Assembly (NCBI GenBank): GCA_017554105.1 | Contig: JAFZIY010000031.1 | Coordinates: 62,001-126,000 of the forward strand | Source: Prevotella sp. | GTDB lineage: Bacteria; Bacteroidota; Bacteroidia; Bacteroidales; Bacteroidaceae | Length of the DNA stretch: 64,000 nt | Direction of reading: 5' to 3' | Part shown: piece by piece, positions 17,527 to 25,849 of the stretch | Position numbering within the stretch: the first letter of the stretch is position 1 | Layout of the letters: each line of letters starts with the position of its first letter | Made by a program: the position numbers and the translations under genes | Notes under the pieces: generated by a model | Told to the model about the DNA's origin: nothing | Database searches by the model: none | The model's input: the letters and a program-made list of their open reading frames with translations, nothing else

Positions 17527-17790
17527 CTTTCGCAATCCGAAAGGATATCAATCGCACCCTAAATCATCACCTTTCGCAACCTCAAAGGACATCTTTCGGA
17601 CTGCGAAAGCATATCTTTCGCATGGCAATCCTGCCAGGTTTACTCACCAATTCTGCCAGGTTTGGTCTGCAATCCTGCCAGGTTTACTTTGTAATTTCGC
17701 CGGATTTACTCAGCAATCATTGGTTAAGAAGACTCACCACAACCTTAAACGTCGAAACACATTTGGTCAAACGTCGAAGTTGATTTTGAA
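17527..17790. repeat. 22-bp lattice array, locus 1 (12 units, three families in one phase)
   Basis: This 368-bp gene-free stretch is built of 12 consecutive 22-bp units. CTTTCG opens the units at 17527, 17571, 17593 and 17615, mostly with a matching CGAAAG to form a hairpin. From the fifth unit TGCCAGGTTT straddles the unit border (around 17636, 17658, 17680), with a weaker copy at 17702. AAACGTCGAA opens units 17747 and 17769. All three families keep the same 22-bp phase. Confidence 0.85.
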
Positions 17791-17815
17791 CATGCCCCCT
17801 CTTTTCATACCTTTG
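17785..17815 (+). promoter_or_regulatory. Promoter of the small secreted protein gene
   Basis: TTTG (17785-17788), 19 bp, then TACCTTTG (17808-17815): both halves of the Bacteroidetes promoter with standard spacing. The leader would be about 45 nt. Confidence 0.7.
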
Positions 17816-17864
17816 CAATGTCAGAAGACAAAACAGAGTATTAACAATTTAAAAAGTTAAGTAT

Positions 17865-18227
17865 ATGAAAAAGGTTATTATCGCCCTCGTGGCAATGTTC
17901 GTGATTACAATGAGTGCTAATGCACAGAGTGACAACAACAGTAAGGTGACATTCGACCGTATAAGCAGCTATCTGGAACTCAGAGTTGACCAGGTGGAAC
18001 CTGTGAAGACGGCAATGGCTCAGTTCTCAAGTTCGGTGGAATCCATCTATCAGATGAAAGATGCCTCCAAGATTGGTGAGGCATGGGAGAAGATTCAGAA
18101 TCGCCACAAAGCAACAATGAAGAAGATTCTGAATGAGAAACAATACAATAAGTACGTTGAGATGCTCGACCTAACTGCTAAAAACAATGCTGAACGGATG
18201 ATGAGCGAGGCTACGGCTGCTCAATAG
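17865..18227 (+). CDS. Small secreted helical protein, unknown function
   Basis: 120 residues: a cleavable signal peptide (about 1-21, ending ANAQ) and a mature part of roughly 100 residues that is polar, charged and probably all-helical (EKIQNRHKATMKKILNEK, LDLTAKNNAERM). The size and helical pattern recall periplasmic CpxP/Spy-type proteins, but I see no LTxxQ-type motif, so this is only an analogy. It has its own promoter after the 22-bp lattice and is followed by a second small secreted protein and a two-component system, which suggests a link to envelope stress sensing. Confidence 0.6.
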   Translation: MKKVIIALVAMFVITMSANAQSDNNSKVTFDRISSYLELRVDQVEPVKTAMAQFSSSVESIYQMKDASKIGEAWEKIQNRHKATMKKILNEKQYNKYVEMLDLTAKNNAERMMSEATAAQ

Positions 18228-18349
18228 TAGCCAAGGCTGAGGAATTAGGAGGGAGCAGGTTAGTGACTTTGGACACATTCAAGCGACTTGTTCCCCCGAT
18301 TCTTGTATAAAAAAGGACAAAGTATTATTAACAATATAATGGAATAGTT

Positions 18350-18727
18350 ATGAAAAAAATGCTTTTTGTGTTGATGATGTTCATGGTAGGCACAGTATCA
18401 TTCGCTCAGACAAATAATGAGGATTTATTCATTGGCAAATGGAAGTTATTAGTAGATGGATTACCCACTGGTGATAAAGAAATGCTCCTCATCATTTTAA
18501 AGAACGAGGAAGGCCAGTTAGAAGGCGGTTTTGGCCGTATGGACGGCAGTGAATTTGCCGAACTAACTGATATTATCATCAAGGATAGTTCACTACAGGT
18601 ATTCTTTGACGTCAAAGGTTTCCATCTTTCTATTAACCTTAGCCGGAAGGAAGATGGAAACTTCACGGGCAGTTTCATGAATATGTTTGATTGCAAAGCT
18701 ACTAAAATTGAAGAAAAAAAGGAATGA
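18350..18727 (+). CDS. Small secreted lipocalin-like protein
   Basis: 125 residues. The signal peptide is about 1-19 (ending SFAQ). The mature part starts with EDLFIGKWKLLVDG, reminiscent of the GxW opening of lipocalin-like beta-barrel proteins, followed by alternating beta-type segments and a single Cys near the end. The function is not recognised. Its leader contains AGTATTATTAACAAT, much like the sequence before the preceding gene, so the two may be expressed alike. A promoter for the sensor kinase starts right after its stop. Confidence 0.55.
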   Translation: MKKMLFVLMMFMVGTVSFAQTNNEDLFIGKWKLLVDGLPTGDKEMLLIILKNEEGQLEGGFGRMDGSEFAELTDIIIKDSSLQVFFDVKGFHLSINLSRKEDGNFTGSFMNMFDCKATKIEEKKE

Positions 18728-18728
18728 G

Positions 18729-18760
18729 TTTGGTCTTTTGATTACTTAATCATATCTTTG
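18729..18760 (+). promoter_or_regulatory. Promoter of the sensor-kinase operon
   Basis: TTTG (18729-18732), 20 bp, then TATCTTTG (18753-18760). Only 8 nt separate the -7 box from ATG 18769, so the mRNA should have a leader of just a few bases. Confidence 0.65.
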
Positions 18761-18768
18761 CATACGAA

Positions 18769-19773
18769 ATGAAGAAGATACAAGGAAAAGACATCTGGTT
18801 GTTGGCGGCGCAATTGCTGCTGCTGTCACTCATTATGCTCTCACCGGGACTCATCAGCTATATCAGCAGTAAAGACGGCGAGTTGGCCGTTCGATCAATC
18901 TGGATATCGCTCAACTGGCTTGGTCCTATGGTGGTCGTCTATCTTCTGAACTTCTATTTCTTCATCCCCCAGATGTGGTATCGGCGCCGTTTCTGGCAGT
19001 TTTCCGTCGCAAATGTTGTGTTGATAGTTTTGTGCAACCTGCACCTTATCAGTAATGACATCAGCAATCTGCCCAAAGATGTTCAAGCAGGCTTTTCTTC
19101 GTTCATGATGATCTCATTCCTACTTTGTCTGATGGCTATAGGCATCGCATTGAGCATCCGTTATCTGATGCGGCAGAGCGAAAGGAAACAGAAGGAGGTG
19201 GAGGCCGAACTGGCGTGGCTGAAGAACCAGATTAATCCCCACTTTCTCTTTAACACGCTGAACAACATCTCGAGTCTGACGCAGATAGATGCCGATGAGG
19301 CTCAGGATGCCGTGATGAAGCTGAGCGACCTGCTGCGCTATGCCCTCTATGAGTCAAACAAAAATAAGGTGCCCATCAGTGGCGAAGTGGAGTTTATGCG
19401 CAACTATATCGAGCTGATGAAACTGCGCTGCAATGATATGACCAGCGTTAATTATCAATTAGAAGTTATCAATTATCAATTAGAAGTGGCTCCGCTGCTT
19501 TTTATTTCCCTGATTGAGAATGCCTTCAAACATGGTGCCAACAGCAATGCCCCAGCCATTATAAACATCCGTCTGACAGAGGAAAACCAACGACTGACGT
19601 TTGTCTGCGACAACACCAACAATCCCAAGCCCACCAAGGACCGCAGCGGCTCGGGCATTGGAATTGAGAACACCCGTCGCCGTCTCGACCTGCTTTATGG
19701 CGGACGTTACGAGTGGCAACAAACCATCACGCCCGACAATATCTATCACGTTAAAATAACCCTTAAGCTATGA
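18769..19773 (+). CDS. LytS-type sensor histidine kinase
   Basis: 334 residues: four predicted membrane spans in the first 140 residues, then the His_kinase domain with the phosphoacceptor His in LKNQINPHFLFNTLNNIS (about 150-165) and a degenerate ATPase domain with ENAFKHG and GSGIGIENTRRRL. It should phosphorylate the LytTR regulator whose gene overlaps its stop by 4 bp. The segment VNYQLEVINYQLEV before APLLFISLIENAFKHG contains a perfect 7-residue duplication encoded by a heptamer array at 19450-19487; relatives carry only one copy of such a segment. Confidence 0.9.
   Translation: MKKIQGKDIWLLAAQLLLLSLIMLSPGLISYISSKDGELAVRSIWISLNWLGPMVVVYLLNFYFFIPQMWYRRRFWQFSVANVVLIVLCNLHLISNDISNLPKDVQAGFSSFMMISFLLCLMAIGIALSIRYLMRQSERKQKEVEAELAWLKNQINPHFLFNTLNNISSLTQIDADEAQDAVMKLSDLLRYALYESNKNKVPISGEVEFMRNYIELMKLRCNDMTSVNYQLEVINYQLEVAPLLFISLIENAFKHGANSNAPAIINIRLTEENQRLTFVCDNTNNPKPTKDRSGSGIGIENTRRRLDLLYGGRYEWQQTITPDNIYHVKITLKL
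19450..19487. repeat. Heptamer array inside the sensor-kinase gene
   Basis: The 17-mer AATTATCAATTAGAAGT occurs at 19450-19466 and 19471-19487, 21 bp (three heptamers, seven codons) apart, in frame. Confidence 0.85.
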
Positions 19774-20501
19774 GACCGCTGACATGTATCATTGTAGATG
19801 ACGAGCCTCTGGCCGTTCGTCTGTTGGAGTCGTATGTGGAAAAGACACCCGACCTGCGTCTACTGGGTTCATTCACCGACTCCATCAACGCCCTCAATGC
19901 GGTGAAGGAACAGAAGCCCAATCTTCTGCTTCTCGACATACAGATGCCTAATATGGACGGCATGGAACTGGCTCATAGTCTCACAGCCGATACACGCGTT
20001 GTCTTCACCACAGCGTTCAAGGAGTATGCCTTCGAGAGTTATGAGGTGAATGCCCTCGACTTCCTGCTGAAGCCTGTCCGCTATAATAAGTTCCTCGCGG
20101 CTGTCGAGAAAGCCTTCCAGTGGTTTGACCATCAGTCTGCCGACACCGCTGACTCTGCTCCTTCCAACACTCCTTCAACACTGTTTGTCCGGGTCGATGG
20201 CGAGTGGCGTAACATCCCTATCAGTCAGATTACCTATGTCAGTGGCATGAAAGATTACGTATTATTCTATCTCGACGGAGAGAAGAAACCTCTCATCTCA
20301 CATCTGACGATGAAATCAGTTGAGAGTATGTTGCCAGCAGACAAATTCCTACGCGTGCATCGCAGTTACATCATAGCAGTTGATAAAATACAGAGAGTAG
20401 ATCGTAATGACTGCATATACATTGGCGATGAAATCATACATGTCCCCGATGGCTATTTAGCCTCCTTCAGGACTTTCATCGAGAAACACAGTATTCGCTG
20501 A
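19770..20501 (+). CDS. LytTR-family response regulator
   Basis: 243 residues. The receiver domain has IIVDDEPL near the N-terminus, phosphoacceptor Asp in LLLLDIQMPNMDG and the conserved Lys in LKPVRY. The C-terminal LytTR DNA-binding domain (about 135-243) shows ITYVSGMKDY and FLRVHRSYII. It overlaps the kinase gene by ATGA, so they form a coupled two-component pair. Targets are unknown; the two small secreted proteins just upstream are the obvious local candidates. Confidence 0.93.
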   Translation: MRPLTCIIVDDEPLAVRLLESYVEKTPDLRLLGSFTDSINALNAVKEQKPNLLLLDIQMPNMDGMELAHSLTADTRVVFTTAFKEYAFESYEVNALDFLLKPVRYNKFLAAVEKAFQWFDHQSADTADSAPSNTPSTLFVRVDGEWRNIPISQITYVSGMKDYVLFYLDGEKKPLISHLTMKSVESMLPADKFLRVHRSYIIAVDKIQRVDRNDCIYIGDEIIHVPDGYLASFRTFIEKHSIR

Positions 20502-20503
20502 CG

Positions 20504-21175
20504 TTAGAATCCGTTGCCGTTCCATTTGATTACCTTGTCTCTGTCGGACGAGAAGTCGTTATACTTGATGTCGCGACCTACCTTGGGAAGTTTGACGAAG
20601 ATTTCGGTTTCATCGGCCTCAGGTGGGTACGATATGCCCATTTTGTCGTATATCCTCTTTACAACGTCGAAACGGGGCGTGAGCGTGCCTTTAGCGGCGT
20701 TGTATTCGTAGAAGGCAATCATACAGTTGGCAAATATTTCGCCATCAATCTCGATGCTTACACCAAAGAGTTTGTTGCCGTTAGGTAGGTTCCAATATAC
20801 GGCTTGGAGGATTTTTTTTCTGGTGATTGTGTCGCCTTTTAAGAAGTTGCCGTCCACTTCTGCAATCATCGTCCACGAGCCGTATATTTCAATGAAGCCG
20901 TTCTGGGGGGCGTAGTCAACTTTGTAGTTGTAGAGACCTTGGTTTTTGGTGTCGCCAGTCTTTTTGTAGGTGTCGAAGATTTCCACAAACTCGTTTGGAA
21001 ACTCCTTGCCCCACGCCAAGAGTAGTTTTTCTACGACTGGAGCCTGCGAGTTGGGGACTGTGATTGTCTTCTGCCACGTGTCGCGTAGTTCATCCACGTA
21101 GTCATCGTACAGTTGTGCACTTGCGGTGATTGTTGCAAGTACTGTTAACAATGCGATTGCCAGGATTTTTTTCAT
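20504..21175 (-). CDS. Secreted protein of unknown function
   Basis: 223 residues from ATG 21175, chosen because it opens a clean signal peptide (MKKILAIALLTVLATITASAQ); the upstream extension lacks one. The mature part is mixed alpha/beta with many aromatic and charged residues (YKVDYAPQNGFIEIYGSW, LFGVSIEIDGEIFANCMIAFYEY). I recognise no domain. It should be periplasmic or surface located. It converges on the LytTR gene with only 2 bp between stops and stands before the GH53 gene on the same strand, though with its own leader. Confidence 0.6.
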   Translation of the reverse strand: MKKILAIALLTVLATITASAQLYDDYVDELRDTWQKTITVPNSQAPVVEKLLLAWGKEFPNEFVEIFDTYKKTGDTKNQGLYNYKVDYAPQNGFIEIYGSWTMIAEVDGNFLKGDTITRKKILQAVYWNLPNGNKLFGVSIEIDGEIFANCMIAFYEYNAAKGTLTPRFDVVKRIYDKMGISYPPEADETEIFVKLPKVGRDIKYNDFSSDRDKVIKWNGNGF

Positions 21176-21262
21176 CTCGTTTTTCTTTAAATGGTTGGTA
21201 TTTAATGCATGTTCAATGTGAATGTCATTTAACATCATCACCTGATGCAATATGATTGTTGC

Positions 21263-22525
21263 CTATTTCCAAATCACCTTTTTGCCATTGATGATATTCA
21301 CTCCGCGTCGTGGAGCAGATAGTTTCTGGCCACTGAGAGAATAGACGCGTGACTGGGTGTCGGATGTTGGGTTATATGTGATGCCGTCAATGCCCGAGGT
21401 GCCAACGAAGTCCTTTAGTGAGGAGAGTGCAGAGTATGCCTTTCCCGTCTGGTTATCGAACAACCCGGCATTATACCAGTTATCGGTGACACGCTGTGTT
21501 GACCAGTCCAGTCCGTATTCGTTTGCCTCCATCATCCACCAGAAAAGTCCTTTCACCTTCGGATGTGTGAGCAGTTTCGCTATCAGGTCATCGGTGAAAG
21601 CCTTCTGTCCTGCGTCATTGATAGGATAGGTTGCCGAGAGGTCATATGTGACATCGCTGGGTTGCCAGTCGTGGTAGTATCCCACCTCCACTATCATTAT
21701 GTCTTTATCGGTGAAATTTGTTTCCATAGCTGTCAGCGCACTCTCAAGTTGCGTGAGGTTACCGTGCCAATATGGGTAATAACTTAGTCCGATGATGTCG
21801 TAGTCAACACCAGCAGTCTTCATGTCGTTGTAGTAAGCTTTCAAGTAGTTTATGTTCGCCACACGCTCCGTGTGAAGGATAATCTTTGCCGAGGGACATA
21901 TCTCACGACATGCCTCTCCTGCCTTCTTCAGCAGTGAGAAGAACCGTGACGCATTGGCACTCTGCCCTGCGTAGTATTTCTTCCATGTGGATGATGATGC
22001 CGAGCGGCCTGCCCACAGCATGCCGTAGCTTATCTCGTTGCCTGTCTGAATGAAGTCGGGAGCGGCACCGTAGGCCACCATCTGCTCCAATACCTCCTTG
22101 GTGTATTCGTATATCTTGTCCTGCAACTGTGCGTCGGTGAGCGAAGTCCATGAGTATGGAGTGAATTGTTCGGCAGGGTCAGCCCATGAGTCGCTGTAGT
22201 GGAAGTCGAGCATCAGCTTTAAGCCCGCATCCTTTATGCGCTTGCCCAGTGCCTTAACATAGTCGAGGTCCTGGCATACGCCCTCGCCTTTATCGTCAGA
22301 TGGAGCCTTCGAGGGGTCAACGAAGAGACGCACGCGCATGGCATTCATTCCCTCGCTCTTGAAGAACGTGAGCAGATCGGTTATCGCATTACCATTGTGG
22401 TCGAAGTATTTCGCGCCATGCTCCTCATACTTTGTAAGCAGCGAGATGTCACCACCGGCATAACGTTGGGCATTGGCGACAACAGCCATTGCCACCATAA
22501 TCATCGTAAGTAGTAGTTTTTTCAT
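21263..22525 (-). CDS. GH53 endo-beta-1,4-galactanase, T9SS cargo
   Basis: 420 residues from ATG 22525 (ATG 22531 is equally possible); the frame upstream runs into the promoter. A signal peptide ending VANAQ is followed by a GH53 barrel with acid/base Glu164 in TGNEISYG and nucleophile Glu280 in IVEVGYYHDW. It cuts beta-1,4-galactan of type I arabinogalactan, a pectin side chain. The last 35 residues (VYSLSGQKL, then GVNIINGKKVIWK) resemble the Prevotella-type C-terminal signal of type IX cargo, which fits the porU/porV genes at 33-38 kb, so it is probably displayed on the cell surface. Confidence 0.9.
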   Translation of the reverse strand: MKKLLLTMIMVAMAVVANAQRYAGGDISLLTKYEEHGAKYFDHNGNAITDLLTFFKSEGMNAMRVRLFVDPSKAPSDDKGEGVCQDLDYVKALGKRIKDAGLKLMLDFHYSDSWADPAEQFTPYSWTSLTDAQLQDKIYEYTKEVLEQMVAYGAAPDFIQTGNEISYGMLWAGRSASSSTWKKYYAGQSANASRFFSLLKKAGEACREICPSAKIILHTERVANINYLKAYYNDMKTAGVDYDIIGLSYYPYWHGNLTQLESALTAMETNFTDKDIMIVEVGYYHDWQPSDVTYDLSATYPINDAGQKAFTDDLIAKLLTHPKVKGLFWWMMEANEYGLDWSTQRVTDNWYNAGLFDNQTGKAYSALSSLKDFVGTSGIDGITYNPTSDTQSRVYSLSGQKLSAPRRGVNIINGKKVIWK

Positions 22526-22571
22526 TGTCATAAGTATATTACCTGTTAAGTGTTTGTTTGATAAGATAGGG

Positions 22572-22579
22572 CAAAGATA
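22572..22579 (-). promoter_or_regulatory. -7 promoter box for the GH53 gene
   Basis: Minus-strand TATCTTTG gives a leader of about 40 nt before the signal-peptide start. Confidence 0.55.
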
Positions 22580-22590
22580 ACTATTTTTCC

Positions 22591-23739
22591 TCAAACTTTC
22601 TTTATTTTTTGAAGAAAAAAACTCAGCAGCATCGACATTGCGAAGGCACAGAAGACATAAATCACAAGACCTCCATATATCTCACTTCTGCGATAATGGC
22701 CGATTATAAGCTCACGGGCAAGAGGGTGCATCACGAAGATGGCTGCCGACAAAGCACCCACCCAGGCAGCGGGATTGAGCAACCATGAGGGTAGAAGGCG
22801 CACCGTACTTACCGCACCGATGACGATGAAGACAGGAACCCACAGCCAACTGTGGAACCAGAAACCGCCGATGAGCACCACCAGAGCAGAGAGTAATGCC
22901 ATCGAGACGTAACCCATACTCGGCAGTTCCCTACCCCATCGTGCGTATGCTATGCCCATGACAAAGGGCAGGACACCGCCGATGAAGTTGTAGCGCACGA
23001 AGTTCAGCACGTCACTACCAGCCGCATTAGCAGCCCACTCTATTGCCCAGCATATCACGACGGTGACAACAAGCACCTGCCAATTACGCCAGCGGTTATA
23101 CAACAGTATGTATAGGGCATAGAGCTGAAGCATCAGTCCGAAGAACCAGTATGGTCCGGGCTTTATCACTTGGTCGGGATGGGAATACACGAAGTTTATC
23201 ACCATCGTCAGTTGTGCCAGCACCCTGTCGATGCTATACACCTCCGCACCATTGTTGTTGCGCAGGAAATATACCGCCACAAAAACGACATAGCCTATTA
23301 TCATCAGGCGGAAGAGTTTTATAAAATGGCGCTTCATGAAGGAAAAAAGCCCCTCCCCTGCCCTCCCCTGGGGGCGGGAGTACGTCATGTGTGTATTGTC
23401 ACTCAGCTTCTTCTCGTATTTCTTCACCAGTCCGAAACCACTGACGAAGAGGAAGACGGGCACACCATAATGTCCGAAGAAGGAGAAGAAATGTATGAAA
23501 AGGTCGGAATCGAACGATGACAACTTATCCCAGAACTGCACCGGACGAGCCGCGTCGAACGTGTACTCGTTCTCCTTCACCGCAAAACCGAGCCAGTGGC
23601 AGTAGTTATGCAGCATAATGCCGAGTATGGCGATGCCACGCAGCGCCGCCGACTCAGACATGGTGAGTAGACTAAGGCCCCTCTCATTCCCCCCTGAGGG
23701 GGATGAAGTATGTGTGTCAGGTGATTCGTTCGGTTTCAT
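22591..23739 (-). CDS. Acyltransferase family 3 membrane protein
   Basis: 382 residues with about ten spans. The motif RGIAILGIMLHNYCHW near residue 35-50 holds the family's catalytic His, and the C-terminal SAAIFVMHPLARELI is the last conserved block. Such proteins O-acetylate surface sugars at the inner membrane. Two stretches are encoded by G/C-rich REP-like repeats: residues about 8-23 (SSPSGGNERGLSL) and a loop near 121-132 (YSRPQGRAGEGL). Both lie outside conserved blocks and look like repeat insertions that kept frame. The first could also mean the true start is the downstream Met (LLTMSESAALRG). Confidence 0.8.
   Translation of the reverse strand: MKPNESPDTHTSSPSGGNERGLSLLTMSESAALRGIAILGIMLHNYCHWLGFAVKENEYTFDAARPVQFWDKLSSFDSDLFIHFFSFFGHYGVPVFLFVSGFGLVKKYEKKLSDNTHMTYSRPQGRAGEGLFSFMKRHFIKLFRLMIIGYVVFVAVYFLRNNNGAEVYSIDRVLAQLTMVINFVYSHPDQVIKPGPYWFFGLMLQLYALYILLYNRWRNWQVLVVTVVICWAIEWAANAAGSDVLNFVRYNFIGGVLPFVMGIAYARWGRELPSMGYVSMALLSALVVLIGGFWFHSWLWVPVFIVIGAVSTVRLLPSWLLNPAAWVGALSAAIFVMHPLARELIIGHYRRSEIYGGLVIYVFCAFAMSMLLSFFLQKIKKV
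23345..23383. repeat. G/C-rich REP-like palindrome inside the acyltransferase gene
   Basis: CCCCTCCCCTGCCCTCCCC followed by TGGGGGCGGGAG matches the design of the intergenic palindromes of this window but is in frame within a coding region. A second, shorter one (CCCCCCTGAGGGGG) lies at about 23688-23703 near the start of the same gene. Confidence 0.65.
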
Positions 23740-23753
23740 TATATATATGATAA

Positions 23754-25613
23754 TTATTTAACTCCTTGACTCCCTAGTTTATCGTAATCCGTGGTAAGCT
23801 TCAATATTCGCGGACGCTCGTCATCGTAGTCGTCGCTGAGGATGTCGAGACGCGAACGGTACCACTTGGTATGTATTCCCGCCAGACGGAGCAGCGTATG
23901 GGGCAAGGCATCAATCATATAGCGCAGCGTCGATGCATTGCGCAGTTTCTCCACGATGTCGGGATGTGCCTCGCGGTATCTCTCGGAGAACCAGAACCAC
24001 ATCGGGATATCAAACTCCTCGTGAGCCAGACGTGCCGTAATCTCGGTACTGTGCATGCGTCCGAAGAAGTGAACATCACCGCCATAGCACTCTTCGCCGT
24101 GGTCGGGGACATATATAACGATGGCATCATCGTCCTCGAAACGCTTCACTATCTCATCCATAATGGAGTCGTTATAGAGCAGCGCGTTGTCGTAGTCGGC
24201 CATCACCTGGCGCTCCTTCTTCGTGAATCCCTTGCGCTGGTAGTCGTTGAGCGTGAAATGCTTCTGATTCTTCGGTACTCTCGAAGCATAGTGCACGTGC
24301 TGACCTTTGAGGTGAAGGATAATGAGGTTATGCTCCTTGTTGGCTTTCCGCAGACGGTCATAGTCGCTCAGCACACCGTCGTCGTAGTCATGCAGGCTCT
24401 CGTTGCGCGTGTCGAACATCGCACTGCTCAGTTCCTTATTGTTCAGGAAGAAGCCTCCACTGAAGTCATATACCTCCTCTTTCGCTTGTGGCAGGAACTG
24501 GTTGGTGATGAAGGTGACATGATAGCCCGCGTCACGGAACAGTTCTGGGAACAGGGGATAGTCGCACCACTCGTCCTTGTCGCCCACGGCATACATCGAG
24601 AACATCTGCTTGAAGACATAACTTGTGAGGTTCCACGACGACACAGCATCCTCCATCTTTATCAACTCTCCCTTCTGCTCGCGCTCCAACTGTCGCGGTG
24701 CGGTGGCTTTCTCATAGCCATAGAGTTGGGAATGATGGCGGTTGTAACTCTCGCCGATTACAAGCACTATGTTTGGCGAGGTGAAACTGCAACTGTCAAC
24801 CTTCGCTTCCTTGATACCATCGATGAGACGCGTCACCTGCTTTGATGTCAGGTGATTGGCATAAACGCTGAACGCAAAGCGGTAAATGGGAAGATAGAGG
24901 TTGGCGCGGGTCTTCACTTCCGTCAGTTCATGTTCCACGTCACCGATGTTATCGTATGACATCAGCCTGTGTTCCGCACGCTTGTTGTCCCAGCATGCGG
25001 TAAGGCAATAGATGAAGAAGACCGTGACGGCAAGCGAGAGGAAAGGCACCAGTGTCGTGGACAGACAGCAACTCCTCGATGCCGAGAACATACCTTTAAG
25101 GATGCCTTCATCGTCCTGCTCACGTTTTTTTCGTATGTGGGAACGCCATGCCAAAAAACCTCCGATGATTAAGTTTACCAGCAATACAAGCAACACCCAG
25201 CCGAGACGTCCTGAAAGAAGGTCCCAACTGAAATACGACCTGAAGAACTCCGATGCCTCTCCACTGTTGGTCTCACCCACAAGCAATAGCATGGTGGGGG
25301 TCAAAGTGGAGTCGAACTTCACGAAACAATATACGTCAACTATGGCAATGGCATAGAAAATGACATACAATACAAGCCGTACCCAGCGACGAAACCGCTC
25401 GGGGATGAGTGCCAAAAGTGCACATACAACATATACATCCACAAAAAGTTCCTGCCACCAGAACTCATAGACCTGAGCACCACGACGCTCAGGAAGTACG
25501 GCATATGTGCAAACCGTACCCAGAATGAACATCATCACGAAGAACAAAGGATTCCTCGTAATGGGCAAAAGGGGCAAGGCAAGCAAATTGTTTATCTTCT
25601 TCAACATCTTCAT
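23754..25613 (-). CDS. EptA-like phosphoethanolamine transferase (sulfatase fold)
   Basis: 619 residues from ATG 25613; an upstream ATG at 25655 lies before the promoter box. Five N-terminal spans (to about residue 190) lead to a periplasmic alkaline-phosphatase-type domain with VLVIGESYNRHH, the nucleophile region (Ser where many EptA enzymes have Thr), and later metal-binding blocks HLKGQHVHY and YVPDHGEECYGGDVHFFGR. It probably puts phosphoethanolamine on lipid A or another glycan. Substrate is inferred from the family. It sits beside an acyltransferase gene, again pointing to envelope decoration. Confidence 0.85.
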   Translation of the reverse strand: MKMLKKINNLLALPLLPITRNPLFFVMMFILGTVCTYAVLPERRGAQVYEFWWQELFVDVYVVCALLALIPERFRRWVRLVLYVIFYAIAIVDVYCFVKFDSTLTPTMLLLVGETNSGEASEFFRSYFSWDLLSGRLGWVLLVLLVNLIIGGFLAWRSHIRKKREQDDEGILKGMFSASRSCCLSTTLVPFLSLAVTVFFIYCLTACWDNKRAEHRLMSYDNIGDVEHELTEVKTRANLYLPIYRFAFSVYANHLTSKQVTRLIDGIKEAKVDSCSFTSPNIVLVIGESYNRHHSQLYGYEKATAPRQLEREQKGELIKMEDAVSSWNLTSYVFKQMFSMYAVGDKDEWCDYPLFPELFRDAGYHVTFITNQFLPQAKEEVYDFSGGFFLNNKELSSAMFDTRNESLHDYDDGVLSDYDRLRKANKEHNLIILHLKGQHVHYASRVPKNQKHFTLNDYQRKGFTKKERQVMADYDNALLYNDSIMDEIVKRFEDDDAIVIYVPDHGEECYGGDVHFFGRMHSTEITARLAHEEFDIPMWFWFSERYREAHPDIVEKLRNASTLRYMIDALPHTLLRLAGIHTKWYRSRLDILSDDYDDERPRILKLTTDYDKLGSQGVK

Positions 25614-25630
25614 TATCACTATTTTCGCCG

Positions 25631-25638
25631 CAAAATTA
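25631..25638 (-). promoter_or_regulatory. -7 promoter box for the EptA-like gene
   Basis: Minus-strand TAATTTTG, an exact consensus match, lies 17 nt before ATG 25613 and fixes that start over 25655. Confidence 0.55.
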
Positions 25639-25698
25639 CTGCAACTTTGCCACACGACAAAATTTTATCGCATTTTTCTCCATTCTAACCCATTCCAT

Positions 25699-25846
25699 AC
25701 TCCGCTAATTAACGCGAATAAAAACGATAATACAAACAAGTTATTTACGTTTTAAAACTCCGCTAATTAACGCAAATGAAACGATAATAAATTAGAGTAT
25801 TTTTATAATTTGCGTGTAATTTGCGGTAATTTGCGGCGACGAAAAA
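25699..25846. repeat. Direct and inverted GCTAATTAACGC repeats
   Basis: ACTCCGCTAATTAACGC occurs at 25699 and 25757 (58 bp apart), each followed by an A-rich GATAATA stretch. Towards the GT2 gene the inverted theme TAATTTGCG appears three times (about 25807-25840). No gene is seen here. Confidence 0.6.
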
Positions 25847-25849
25847 AGA

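Noticed and set aside
17527-17790. CRISPR array at the 22-bp repeats
   Set aside because: There are no distinct spacers between constant repeats; units are contiguous, degenerate and change family along the array, and no cas gene is nearby. The same holds for 63496-63671.
25614-25655. Longer N-terminus of the EptA-like protein
   Set aside because: The extra ATG is upstream of the promoter box at 25631-25638.
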